Assembly: GCA_030267965.1 (NCBI GenBank)
Contig: BRYA01001498.1
Coordinates: 726-24,439, forward strand
Source of the DNA: Triparma columacea
Lineage: Eukaryota; Sar; Bolidophyceae; Parmales; Triparmaceae
Reading direction: 5' to 3'
DNA length: 23,714 nt
Positions within the stretch are counted from its first letter, which is position 1, and every line of letters starts with the position of its first letter. Made by a program: the position numbers and the translations under genes. The notes under the pieces were generated by a model that saw only the letters and a program-made list of their open reading frames with translations, was not told the origin of the DNA and did no database searches. Shown piece after piece: positions 8,820-20,700 of the stretch.

Positions 8820-10001
8820 CTACTCGATCTTACTCCACAAGTTCCCATCGCTGAAAAGGATGCCATCGTCCTCACTATCGTACTCAGCAGTCAAGTCACT
8901 AGGTCCTCCCTTAGGTGAGAAGTCGATTTTAATGTTGTTCCCATTGACAGACGCTGCCAAAGGCCCCCACTGTACGGGGTTCGCGCAGTCCGGGGATCCC
9001 TCGTCACCGTCCTCCCCGTAAACCGCGGCGTCAACCCCGTTGCTCGCGACCTCGACAGTCCTTCCGCAGCCAGGGTGATTGGGGTCAGAGTAGGACCCGT
9101 CGAATACGGAGGTGGAACCGAGGGTTGAGGAGTAGCATCCTGTGATGTCGTTGCGGATCATGTTAAGCCCTTCGACGTCGATACCCATGCCCGCGGCCTC
9201 CTCGTAGAAGTTGTCTACAACGGAGTCGGCGAGGGTTGGGGTACGGCTAAGGACCCAAAGGGACTCCGTCTTTATTAGGCCGAACTTTACGTCGCAGGAG
9301 TAGACTAGGGCGGCGTCGTAGCCGTCGTCCTTGGTACCCTCTAGGGATACGACGTTGTACGACTGGTAGCTAAAGTCGAACTTGGGGAGGAAGAAACTGA
9401 CCCCTAGCCTGGCACCCTCTATCTGCTTGGCCGTGGCGATGGCGTCAGTCCTATCACCGTCGGGGCCGCCCTTGAGGAAGGCGTTGTCGACCTTGACGGT
9501 GCCGTCGTTGTTGTCAGTGTACTCGGCGGTTATGCAGTAACCGTTACGCTCAAAGATTGAAGCAAACTGGGAAGACTTCTCCACCTCGTACCACTTGCCT
9601 GGGGAGGGAGGAGGGGGTGAGACGAGGGACGAAGAGAATAATCGTCGTCGGTAAAGGATAAATGTTCACAAATGTGGAAATCATCTGCGAATCTATCTTT
9701 GGCAAGCAAGACATCAGATAGTCCAACCCAGAGTCCAACGTCTGCCGCACTCCCCCCCCCCTCCCCTGCAACACCCATTTGCGGGTGATTAGTATCCCAA
9801 TTCCCCCAAAATGTCTTATAAATAGCTCAAGCTCTCATGGAATTCTTGACCGCCAACTCGGGTCAGAAAGGGTACTTAAAATCACTCACCCATGTAAGCC
9901 TGGAGGTCAAATTTGTCATCAGCTGTCGTGAAATCAGGACATGAAACGGCTGAGGCGGAAGCGAAGAGCGACAGAGCGAGGATACTGGAGAGAAACTTCA
10001 T
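8820..10001 (-). CDS. Secreted lipocalin (ApoD/Blc type) with an extra C-terminal domain, two exons
   Basis: Lipocalins bind small hydrophobic ligands in a beta-barrel; the ApoD/Blc branch handles lipids. Exon 1 is 9890-10001 and exon 2 is 8820-9598 (intron 9599-9889, GTGAGT...CAG, phase 1), giving 296 aa. I chose the ATG giving MKFLSSILALSLFASASA because it opens directly into a signal peptide. The hallmark GKWYE (G38, W40) is created by the splice junction. It is followed by QFASIFERNGYCITAEYT, the second motif region YDAALVY, and SLWVLSRTPTL with the conserved Arg156; this last motif is typical of Blc/ApoD. Residues ~200-296 are not lipocalin: they hold GSYSDPNHPGCGR, a WGPL core, and DFSPKGGP...DGNLW, a compact beta-looking domain. 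It is divergent from the giant gene (228 bp between starts). Confidence 0.92.
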
Positions 10002-10229
10002 TATTACTTTGTTTTCCCTGGATCTCGTTGGACCTTGGTCCAGAACATGGGGCTTCTTTGGCATCCTGATGCAAGATTCTCATATATCTATATCAACGAA
10101 AATTTGCTATTAAACTACAACCACGCCACCCCCTAACTTGACAGGGCCCCAATTCACACTTTATCGACACACCTCACCGCTTGGTGGAGTAAGATCTAGT
10201 AACTGCATCCTCGGGGCCTTCCCATAACA
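10002..10229. promoter_or_regulatory. Divergent promoter region of the lipocalin and giant receptor genes
   Basis: 228 bp separate the two start codons. An A/T-rich segment lies at about 10075-10115. No canonical TATA box or repeated motif was identified. The arrangement makes co-regulation of two secretory-pathway genes possible but does not prove it. Confidence 0.4.
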
Positions 10230-11750
10230 ATGTGGCCAAATTTGTCCCCATTCCCCCCATTCCTGCCGCTCTTCCTCCTCCTATTCCATCTGTTGGCCGT
10301 TCCCACCACTTCAGTTAGGGTAATCCCAGTAAATTGCTTAAACCCCGGCGCCACATCCACATCCTGCTCTACAGCTGTATCTACAAACACAAACGATCCA
10401 ACAGAATGCTGCGACCCTTTACTCGCCAGTCAATCCCTAGGCATGTCATCCGAAAGGGCCGTCATCCTCCTCCGCCGGGGCTACAGGTACACGATGGATG
10501 ATAACCTGTTCGATGGAACTGCACAGTTTTCAGATGTTGAAATTAGAGGTTCAGGGACGGCTAGCGAGGTGACGCTTTTCAACGAGGCGAAGATGAGTGG
10601 GTATATAGACAGCCCGCATTATACAACTTTCGATGGCGGTTCTCTTAATTCTAATACTCGGGGCATTAGTTGGGGGTGAGTGGTTAAGTGGGGGAAGGGT
10701 GGATTAGTCGGTTGGATGGATGATGGATGGTTGTCATTTGTTATTTCGTTTTCGCGTTGTTCTTGCCGGCTCTCCCAGACAGTCGGTTGGATGGTTGTCA
10801 TTTATTATTTCGTTGTCGCGTTGTTCTTGCCGGCTCTCCTAGACGACCTCCTAACCGCCCCTCTTTCTCCCTTCTCAGCAGCACGAACCAAATCCTTACT
10901 TTGACGAACTTGGAAATGGCACACTACGGTGGAGGAGCCTTCAAGGCGGAGTCAGGTGAGGTCCATCTGCTGTTCGTGACTGACATGTTATGTAAGTCTA
11001 TCTGACACCGCCGTTTTATCCCCTCCCTTTCCAGTAATGGACGTGTTTATGACTGGCTGCTCCTTCATCGAAAATGGCGAGAGCTCCGATTCGCTTTTGG
11101 GCGCCGCCATCTACATGAAGTCTTCACGCAATCTCCAGCTCAATCGTGTCCAATTCATTGAGAACCGCGCATATATAGGGGGTGCCGTTTACGTAGAGAG
11201 CTTGAATAATGCCGTCTTTGACAGGATCCACATTTCCTCTAATAGGGCAGACTATACTGCCGGATTATACGTCAAGTCTTGTTCGGACGTAAGGGGCGGA
11301 AGGTTTTTCTTCTCGACAGCCCCTGGGCGCGAACAGTTTAACAGGGAAGACGAAAGCTTCGACGAAGATGACAACATGTACAAGTCTGTGCAGATGAAGA
11401 GGAGGTGAGCACGGGCTTAGCATATAACGATTGCAATTGCGCGGCGCAAATTGCCAACGTTAGGCACTGTGACTAACCCACAAAATCGCATCGCATCGCC
11501 TCTCATAACAGTACCGATTGGAGTACCGTCGCCCTCACCCTCGAAGATGCCGAAGATGTCTTTAGTGGAATCTACACAGAATCGTCAACCCTCAGAGTCA
11601 CGAATCCATTTTGCGCGGAAACAGACGGCGACTACGTGGTTCTAGCAGTCAAGTCCTCAAACTTTCAACTTGGTTACGAAAACAGCGCTAGTGAGTGCGA
11701 CAGCCTCCGCGTCGACTCTGAGTATATGCCTGACGATTTGTCACCGCCCG
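10230..11750 (+). other. Signal peptide and N-terminal beta-helix (Pmp-like) region of the giant protein
   Basis: The protein starts MWPNLSPFPPFLPLFLLLFH, a long hydrophobic signal peptide followed by VPTTS. Exons 2-3 hold short repeats of the type GGAF, CSFIEN, GAAIY, VQFIENRAYIGGAVY. This FxxN/GGA(I/V) alternation is characteristic of polymorphic outer-membrane protein and right-handed beta-helix repeats. The region ends in a TNPFC segment resembling the end of the three later modules, so it may be a diverged fourth copy. Confidence 0.7.
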
Positions 11751-14700
11751 ATTGCACTGCAACTACAACCTCCACCGACGACGGCACGGGCGACGGCGCC
11801 TTCTACTGCATCAACGGCGGGACGATCGGCGGGGTCGCTGGATCTTGCACCTGCACATCTTGCAATGCTGGTTATGGAGGCACTAGCTGCGAGACTCCGG
11901 TCGATTGTGTTGCATCAACGACAGCCTCTTCTGACGGTTCAGACGGTGTCTTTTACTGCATCAACGGCGGAACGATCGGCGGGGTCGCTGGATCTTGCAC
12001 CTGCACATCTTGCAATGCTGGTTATGGAGGCGCCAGTTGCTCAGCCGATTTGACACCTTCAACCATGGCCGAGCTTCATAACGTCATCAACAACCACGAC
12101 TGCGCTGCCTGCAATGTGGGCAGCAACCTCATGTTAAGTGGAGAAATTGCCACTCTCGCCGTCCTAGATTATTCTTGCAGCGATTCTTTTGGGGTTACCA
12201 CTTGCTCACAACTAGAAAATATGCTGGGGTTGTCAAATTTGGCGGGAGGCCTGCACTGCGAAACAGATAGGGGGGGATGTGTCTTGGACGGGCTACATGC
12301 GAGGCGTGGAATGTACATAACAGGGGTTGACCCAACATCGGGAGCTCCATTTACTGTAAGGGGCCTGACAGTCTATAGAGGTCAATCAACAATGGGAGGG
12401 GGAATAGAACTTACTGGAGGCGCTAAAGTAGAATTGGTCTTATGCAGATTCCTGTCGTGCCTGGCGACGCAAGCGAACAGAGGCGGAGGTGCAATTTTCA
12501 TGACAAGCAGGTGAGGATGATAGAGTAGCGTAGCATCTAGTGTAACGTCGTATCTGGCGACCAATGGCTAGAAGCTTTTCACCAACCTTAAAACCTATCT
12601 AACCCTTTCACTTGACCATCACTTCCTCAGTGGCCACACATTAAACCTCAAAGTCGTTCAGTTCAAGGGCAATCTTGCGAATTCTGGTAATGGACGGGAC
12701 ATTTACAATGAGGAAATAGTCGATGCAGACGTCAACCCGGTGATAAACATTGAGGCTGGATTCTGTCCGCATCCCTACGACACTGTCGAACCCCAACGAG
12801 GCGCGGTCCTAAACTTTTTTGGATCCATCACGACCACCGTTTTTCATGTCTACTCCTTAGACGGCTGTGTTCCATGCACTGGAACCTCAACCTCCACGGA
12901 CGATGGCTCCGACGGGAACTTTTACTGCCTCTCCGGACGGATTGGAGGAGAGCGTGGATCCTGCACGTGCACTTGTTTAGCGGGCTATAGCGGCAACCAC
13001 TGCGAGACTGCGCTGCCATGCGTCGCTACAGACGATATTGCGGACACCAAGGGTGGTGATGGGAACTTCTACTGCATCAACGGTGGTGACATAGGTGGAA
13101 CTACTAATGACTGCACGTGCACCAACTGTGATGGAGGATTTGCTGGCACCCACTGCGAGCTTGCTTCCTGCCAGGCAACAAGTGACATTAATGATGACGG
13201 TTCGGGCGTGAACATCTTCTGTATCAATGGAGGAGTCGCCTCTGGAACTTCTGGCTCATGTGGTTGCGAGTGCAGCTCTGGTTTCACCGGCTTGGGCTGC
13301 GCCGATCTTGAACAATGTGTGGCCTCATCGATCAGCACGGATGATGGATCTGATGGAAGATTTTACTGTATCAACGAAGGGACGCCCTTTGGTAGAACCG
13401 GCAGTTGCGGCTGCACATGTACTTCTCCCTTCTTTGGGCCCAATTGCGCCAATAGGCAGCACTCTATCTTTGGAATGCAGGAGCTCTTCAATAAAGTCAG
13501 GTGAGCTGGCAATGATCGCATTATTTTCCCTAAACGCCGCTACAGTTCTCACCCACTCATTCCTTTCGCTCGTTATCGTTATAGCAACTACTTTGACATA
13601 ATAGTATGGAGCGGTTCTAGTGTGATGGCTACTGGAGACATGGCGACGCTCGGCGCTGGGACTTACTCATGTGCCATAGACCCAGAGGTCTCTAGTCCAG
13701 ATTGCGCGAGCTCCAAAAACATGCTAATGAGTGCAAATCTTGCCGGGACAATCAAGTGCGACGAAGACAATTCCTCTTGTGTTTTAGATGCCGGTACTGT
13801 CAGGCGGATTGCCTCAGTGAAGGGAACAGGAGATGTGGCCCTCATTTACAGATCACTCGTGTTTCAGAACGGCCTAGGGTATGCTCCCGGAGGCGGAGCC
13901 TTGGTCCTTTTTGGTGGCGCAGGTGAGAATTATTGTAGCATTGGCGACTATTTGATAAAGGGTGAAGGGTTGACGAAGGAAGACTAAAGGTATGCCAACT
14001 CGAAAGGGCACCTTCTAACACACGTTTCTGCATCGCTCCAGTCGTCACCTTGGAGATATGTTCTTTTAGGAACTGCCAGGCTCCGCTTGGTGGGGCCATT
14101 TACACCTATGGAGTCAACACCGCAGTCAGCATGTTTTCGAACTATTTTCGTGGAAACGTTGCAAACGATGCAACCGCGGGCCCATCTGGCGGGAACGACA
14201 TTTATAAGCAAGAGGGGAACGTTTCCTTGTACTCAACCTGTCCCAATCCATTCGAAACGAACACCCCTACCCAAGGAAACTCACTAGATACCTTCAGTGA
14301 AGTCAATGCTACAGGTCCGCATGCTATTTTGGGCTCCTTGTACTCGTACTCCGAGTGCGACTACTGGAACGTCACTACAATGGACGAACTCTTCAATAAA
14401 GTCAGCAATAATCTATTGTTAGGTGGAAGTAGGGGCAACGCCATTATAGAAAACGGGGACGTGGTCAAGGTGAGGAATGCTCAGGCTGCCGTCGATTTTT
14501 AGCAGGCATTCACACTAACCTTTCAAACTAACTAACTCTTCTCTACCACAAACTACTCTTCTCTAACCGCTACACTCACTACAGGTCAGCACAGGAACGT
14601 ATACTTGCACTGAGGATCATTGCGCTTCAGATCAGGTGATGCTATTTCTTAGCAGCTTATGGGGAACAATTGCCTGTGAGAAAGACGTTAGCTTCTGTGC

Positions 14701-17700
14701 CCTTGATGGGGAACAAAAAAGATCGATAATGAGTGTAGGATCAACATCCGTTTGTGTTGATGGAACGTGCAAGCCTTCAGGTGGGCTCACCTTGAGAGCG
14801 CTCATTTTCACTAACGGGCAGGTTTTCAACTCTGGCGGGGCTTTAGACATCAAGAGTGGTTCAATTGTCTACATCTCGTTATGTACCTTCCGCAACTGCA
14901 GAACAACTGGAGCTAGTGGTGAAGGAGGGGCAATCTACGTGTCTTCAAGCTCGAGAGCCACACGTGTCCAAATATACGGGACGAGTTTCAGCATGAATGA
15001 ATCAGCTGGCGCTAAGGACATAGCCAATGTCCCATCTGAAGGCGCTAGTAGCGAAGTAACCATTAATGCGGTCTGCTTAGATCCGTACAGTACGGTGACT
15101 CCAGAACAGGGCACCGCACTTGACACCACTGGAACTATATTTGGCACTGCTGCCTCCTACAACTGTTTAAAACCATGCTCAGCTTCCACGGATTCTGACG
15201 ACGATGGGAGCGGCTCGGGAATGTTCTATTGTATCAACGGTGGAACAGTCAGCGGGTTCGCTGGGGGAGGTTTCTGCTCGTGCAACAATTGCGATGCCGG
15301 CTTTGAGGGCGCCCACTGCGAAACCTCAGCAGACTGTGTTGCTACCGACGACCCCAGCGACGACGGATCGGATGGAAACTTTTACTGCGTCAATGGAGGG
15401 ACTGTCACAGGATCCACCGGAAGCTGCTCATGCGGCAACTGTGACAAGGATTACAGCGGGGATCACTGCCAGAATTACGTCGACTGCACCACTCGATGTG
15501 AGGAGCTTAACATATACACGCCCTGCTTCCACGACCCCAGTTGCAGCGCTGTAGACGGTGGGTCTAAACTGGGATGTGATGCACACGGCTGGGCGAATTG
15601 CAGATTTTGTGAATTTGGAGACTATTCCGACACTGACTGTCCGCACACCACGAGCGCCCCCACGATTACACCCTCCGATGCTGCTGACGGGTTGTTCAGC
15701 ATAACTTCCTCAAGGATGAATCGCGCCGATTGCGTAGAGCACTGCAGAACAAAGGCGAAAAACACTTCCATAGCGTGCATCAATAACCAGGAAGAGAACA
15801 CCATGGTTCTCAACCTTCTTGACTTAAACCTTGTCGAACACGAAGAAAAAGACAAGCGATCTGCTTGGATTGGCTACAAGTCCGGCGTGGGCTGGGAGGC
15901 CCATACGTGCGACTCTACCTTTACGTACTGGAACACGAACACAATCGGAGGGGATTCGAACGAACCAAATGGCGACGGCTGGGCTGCGATTTATTCTTCA
16001 GGTGAGAGGAGAGGAGGGGATAGGGAGGACGCAAAAATGGTGGCTGGCAAAAGTCGCGATCCTTTCGCTTCCCCCACCTGCTGAACCCACTTACTTACCA
16101 CACCCGCAGGTAACGCAGGCAAGGTTGCTGGTAGCTGGAACGACAACCCAAGCAGTATTGAGCTTCAGTGCGTCTGCTCCTCAACTCCTCTTACGACATC
16201 TCCAACTCAGGCTCCGTCTCAGGCTCCGTCTCAGGCTCCGTCTCAGGCTCCATCTCAGGCTCCGACTCAGGCCCCGTCTTCTGCATCCTGGCCAACTCCA
16301 GAGCTGACGACGCCAGACGTGCCTTTTCTTAAAGACGGTTCTGGCTTTCACCTGACTTTCAAACAAGCAACTAACATGGGGACCTTGCCAGCCTATACCG
16401 AAATCGACTGCAAGACTTTGTTCTCTAGCAGCAAGGCTCCAGTTGACGTCCTTCTTGGGGAGGGAGAGCAAGTGCATGTTTACGAGCAGCACTGTCATCG
16501 CTGTGGAATTTGGCGTTTCTCCGCCCCATGCCACCCTGACCAAGCACGACCGACTTGACTTTAACCCCACGTTACCCATAGCAGACGAGAGGTACGGCAA
16601 TGACACGCTGCCACCGGGAGCTTCTATCGATGGAGCGACGACCTCGCTGTTTTTTTATGTGCCTATAGATGCAATTGCGGCAAAACCTGTGATTTCAGGT
16701 CCCGACAACATTGGTAATTGCGAGGATCTCGTCCTTAGCGGAGCTTTAAGTTCGCATGACGGCTTCAGGGAATTCACTGAAATAACATGGGGCCTGGTTG
16801 GTGTTACAAATACTTTGGACGGCTCAGAAGTAGAAGGTGACTTCACTTTGGAATGGGAATGGACGCTATCTGCCCAAACAATTGAGAGTTCCTACTTCTC
16901 ACCGGGAAACACCTACAGGTTCAAGCTCGAACTGAAGAACTATCTCCAAGACGCCACAAGTGTCGTCTTTAAGGATGTCGCTGTCTTGGAGAGGGAAATC
17001 CCTCAGGTGAGGATTGTCGGTCCTCCAAATACGGAAACGACCAGGGACAAGGAAAAAAGAGTCGTGGCGGAGGCAGACTTTCCGGCATCTTGTGGGGGCG
17101 TAGCGTCCGGAGTTGAACTGACCTACTTGTGGACTATCACCCCGAGTGTCACCTTCTCATGGTTTGGGGGGCCTGAAATTGTCATAGAAGAGGCAACATT
17201 AACAGCAGGGGAAAGTTACGAGGTTTCCGTTTCCGTTGTAGACCAGACTGGAGCACAAAATACGGCATCTCAGATTGTCAGAGTCAAACAGTCTGAACTC
17301 GTGGCTATCGTGGACCCCATGATTATCTCTACATCAACGTTGAACAAGATTGCCCTCTCTGCAGCCTCTAGCTTTGATCCTGACGGGAGCACTGGAGTGT
17401 GGTCCTACGACTGGGAGGGCATTGGCGTTAACACCGAGAACAACGGGAAGGATACGCTGGTCCTTCAAGCTGGTGAAGTTACCCCTGGAGTGCACGAGTA
17501 CGTTTGCCAAGTTACCCGAAGGTCCGGTGAAATTAGCAAGTCTGCCAATGTTACTGCGACGGTGACGGTGGTTCCTGCACAAGCAGAAGCCGAATTGCCA
17601 GGTGGAGGGAGCGTTGACATCTCGATGATACCTTACCCTACTGTTGTTATTGATAGGGACGGGTACAGCAAGGTAAACATGGGCGCGGAGCCCCTTGTTC

Positions 17701-20700
17701 TTCCCGGAAGACTCAATGAAGAAGACGAGAGGCTCTTCCCTGTGACCTACTCCTGGGAAGTGTCACCGCAGGAGGAAAATAGAGCTTACTTTGCGGCTAG
17801 CAGTAGTGCGGCAATCACAGCAATAAACCTTGGTGCACTGAGGAAGGGCGTGAATTATGTCTTTAGTCTATCGGCACAGGATGCCTTCGGACGCAGGAGC
17901 GGCAGTAGCGTGGTTCTCGAAGTAAACACTCCCCCAGAAGACGGCCTTTTGCATGCCTCTCCGACGAATGGTAGAGCACTTGATACTCTTTTCGTGTTGC
18001 AAGCTCAGGGATGGTACGACGACGACTTGCCTCTTGAGTACGTTTTCAGGCAGGTGCACAAACAGGAAGCTGTGGGGGAGGGCCTGGTCGTCACTGGTGA
18101 CGCGCCTCTTACTGGAAGGATGGCGGAGGAGGCTGCAACCACGATGCTCTCTGCTGGTGAGGAGGAGAGTGGGTGGAAGACCTGGGTGACAGTCGAGGTG
18201 TTTGACAGCCTTGGAGCACAGGCAGTTGTCGAGACCCAAGTCGAGGTTAAGCTCATGGAAGATGGGGCGATCGACAAAATGAGGAAGCTCGTCAAGGATG
18301 CTGAGTTGAAGAAGGACGGAACTGGGATTGCGAAACACGTCGACTCAGGGGCGAGGTCAGTGAAGGGATCTATTCAGAAAAATGATACGAATGATATGAT
18401 GGACACGCTCGGGAAAGCTTGGAAGATAGTGGCAGGGGAGGAGGGGGTTGCTAGGATTGCAGGAACGATAGAAGTCGTAAGTGCAAAGGGGTTAGGGAGG
18501 GAAGGTATGGAGAAGGGCTTTCACATGGTCGAGAACATCGTCGAGACAGTGGGGGATTTTGGAGGGGAGGTAATTTCATGCGTAGTGGGGTGTATGGACA
18601 ATACCCTGGCGTACAAAATGGGGGGTAGCAACGAGACGAAAATTTACGACGTCCTCCGGAACGTAGGTGGGAGGTAAGCAGGAGGGCAGGGAGGAAGGAA
18701 GCTAGATCGACGCTCTCGCTCGTCACTGGAAGCGTAAGTCTAAGTCTAACTCTCCCCTAATTTTGTATTCCTTTGCTCTTTGCACAGACTTATGAAGGAC
18801 TACGCTCCTGGCTTGGAGGCAAGGGTTGTACAAAAGGGCGATATCCACATCACTTCGAACTCTTTCCTCATGAACGAGAAGAATGAAGTTGATGGGGGGG
18901 GGGGGACGAAGTGGAGGTTCGCCGGCAGCACCAGGGGGGCGAGTGACGGAATGAAGGGCGTCTTTCGGACAAGTGCAATTACGGTAGGGAGGAAGAGCTG
19001 TGTAACAAATTGGACTAAAGGTGTTCTTGCGAGCGATATCGTATCACTCGCAGTTTGGGAACCAGAAGTTGGAGGGCTAGGTTGGAGTGAGGGTATCGAG
19101 ATAGAGATTCCCCTCTCAGGGGCATTGGGCGGTGAGCTGGGCAACGTGGGGCTTAACAGCTCCAAGGCCAGCTGCGAAGTGTACGTCGGTGGAATTTGGA
19201 GAGATGACTTATGCAAAGTGAAGGGACGTGAGAACGCAACAGAAGCACTTGCTGCTGGGCAGGTCGTGTGTGTATGTGAAGCTGGGGCTCTAGATGTCCC
19301 GGAGGCGAGGCTGCTTGAAGAAAATTTTAACCCAGACGATAGTCTCTTTGTGGAGATTGGGGACGCCTTTCTCAGGGCTGGCGTAGTGCTTCTACAGAGC
19401 AATAACTTGAACAGTCTCAAGCAGCAGCTTGGGATCCTCATCATTCTTGGGTGCATCTACGTTCTGTACATGTATGTCATTCTCAGAAGTCAGATAAAAG
19501 ACTGGAAGAATGTCAAAGAACGCCACACTGAACTTCTTAAGACGGACTTCGTCGAGAAGGCGATAAGGGCGATGCGCGAGAACTTTGTGAGGATCCAGCT
19601 TAGTCACAAGGACAGTGTTGTCGGGGACCTTCACAGATTGAGTTCAGGCGACATAATGCACGATTTGGCTGACGAAGGGAAGACCACTGGGGGACTAGAT
19701 GCCTTCACGAATCGCCAACATCTGAAGAGAGTTGGCGAGAAAGCAAACCTGTTGGAAAGGCACAGCAGCGTGAGTAGCTTCGACGACGAGGATGATGCCG
19801 ACATCCTTAACTTTTTGAGTACAAGGGAGGGCGACGGGGGCGAGAAGGAAGAAGTGAAGTCTGACCGTGGCAAGGTCAGCACCATTAGGTCGGATTCATT
19901 CGCCGAGGATGCTGAAAAGCAGGCTCTGCTTGCGCAAGAATCCAAGCTCAAGAGGTTCAAGTCAAGGAAGATGGAGCAGTTTTGGAAGGGTCTCAAGAAG
20001 GAACACGAGCTTTTGGTCGTTTTTGGCAGAAGAGGGAGCGCGCTGAGTAAGCTTGGAACGAGCTCAAGGAGGTTTTCCATGAATCAAACCCCCCCGACAA
20101 AGGGGGTCTTGTTTCAGAAGGAGACTGGATCAATGAAGGACTCTTCGAAGTCCCCTATGAGCACAACAAGCAGCGAAATAGACGGTCAGCTGATGAAGCT
20201 CGCTGCAGCCGGAAGGGCAGGGGATGGTGAAGGTCAAAAACTCGCGAGAAAGGAAAAGATTCAGGAGCTTGAGGAGTTTGTGAGCACTGCCCACAGGTCT
20301 ACCGTGCTCCTGACGCAACTCTTGAGTTTCCTAGCCATGGCTGTTTTCTTTTACGAGGCGAACGAGAGCCTGTTTTCTGAGGAAAGGTGGTTGCAGATAA
20401 GAACTGCAAACGCCGCGACAGCCACATACCTCATTCTAAAGAATGTCATGGAGGGGATAGTACAGGTGCTCCTGACGGTCCCTATCACCTTCACAATGGT
20501 CGCCATCTTCAAACAGCTCGACCAGGCCGGAACTGCAAGGGTCCTCTTTGAAATGCGGGTAGCTACTGATCAGGCCAAGCTCCTGCATGGCATCGTGCAG
20601 TCTAATCCTGTCGATTTGAGGAGGTCCATCCACGAGGTTGAGGGCTTGCTGAGAATCATCAATGAAAAGGCAAGCAAGAGAAAGGAGGACATTATGGTCG

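Noticed and set aside
16352..16560. An intron as the explanation of the frame change
   Set aside because: No GTGAG/GTAAG donor with a CAG acceptor and length 3n+1 is present, and removing any sizeable piece would delete conserved-looking residues.
18690..18739. Possible cassette mini-exon before a GTAAGT at 18734 inside intron 9 of the giant gene
   Set aside because: No upstream acceptor gives a stop-free frame with the right entry and exit phases; direct splicing 18673/18788 works.
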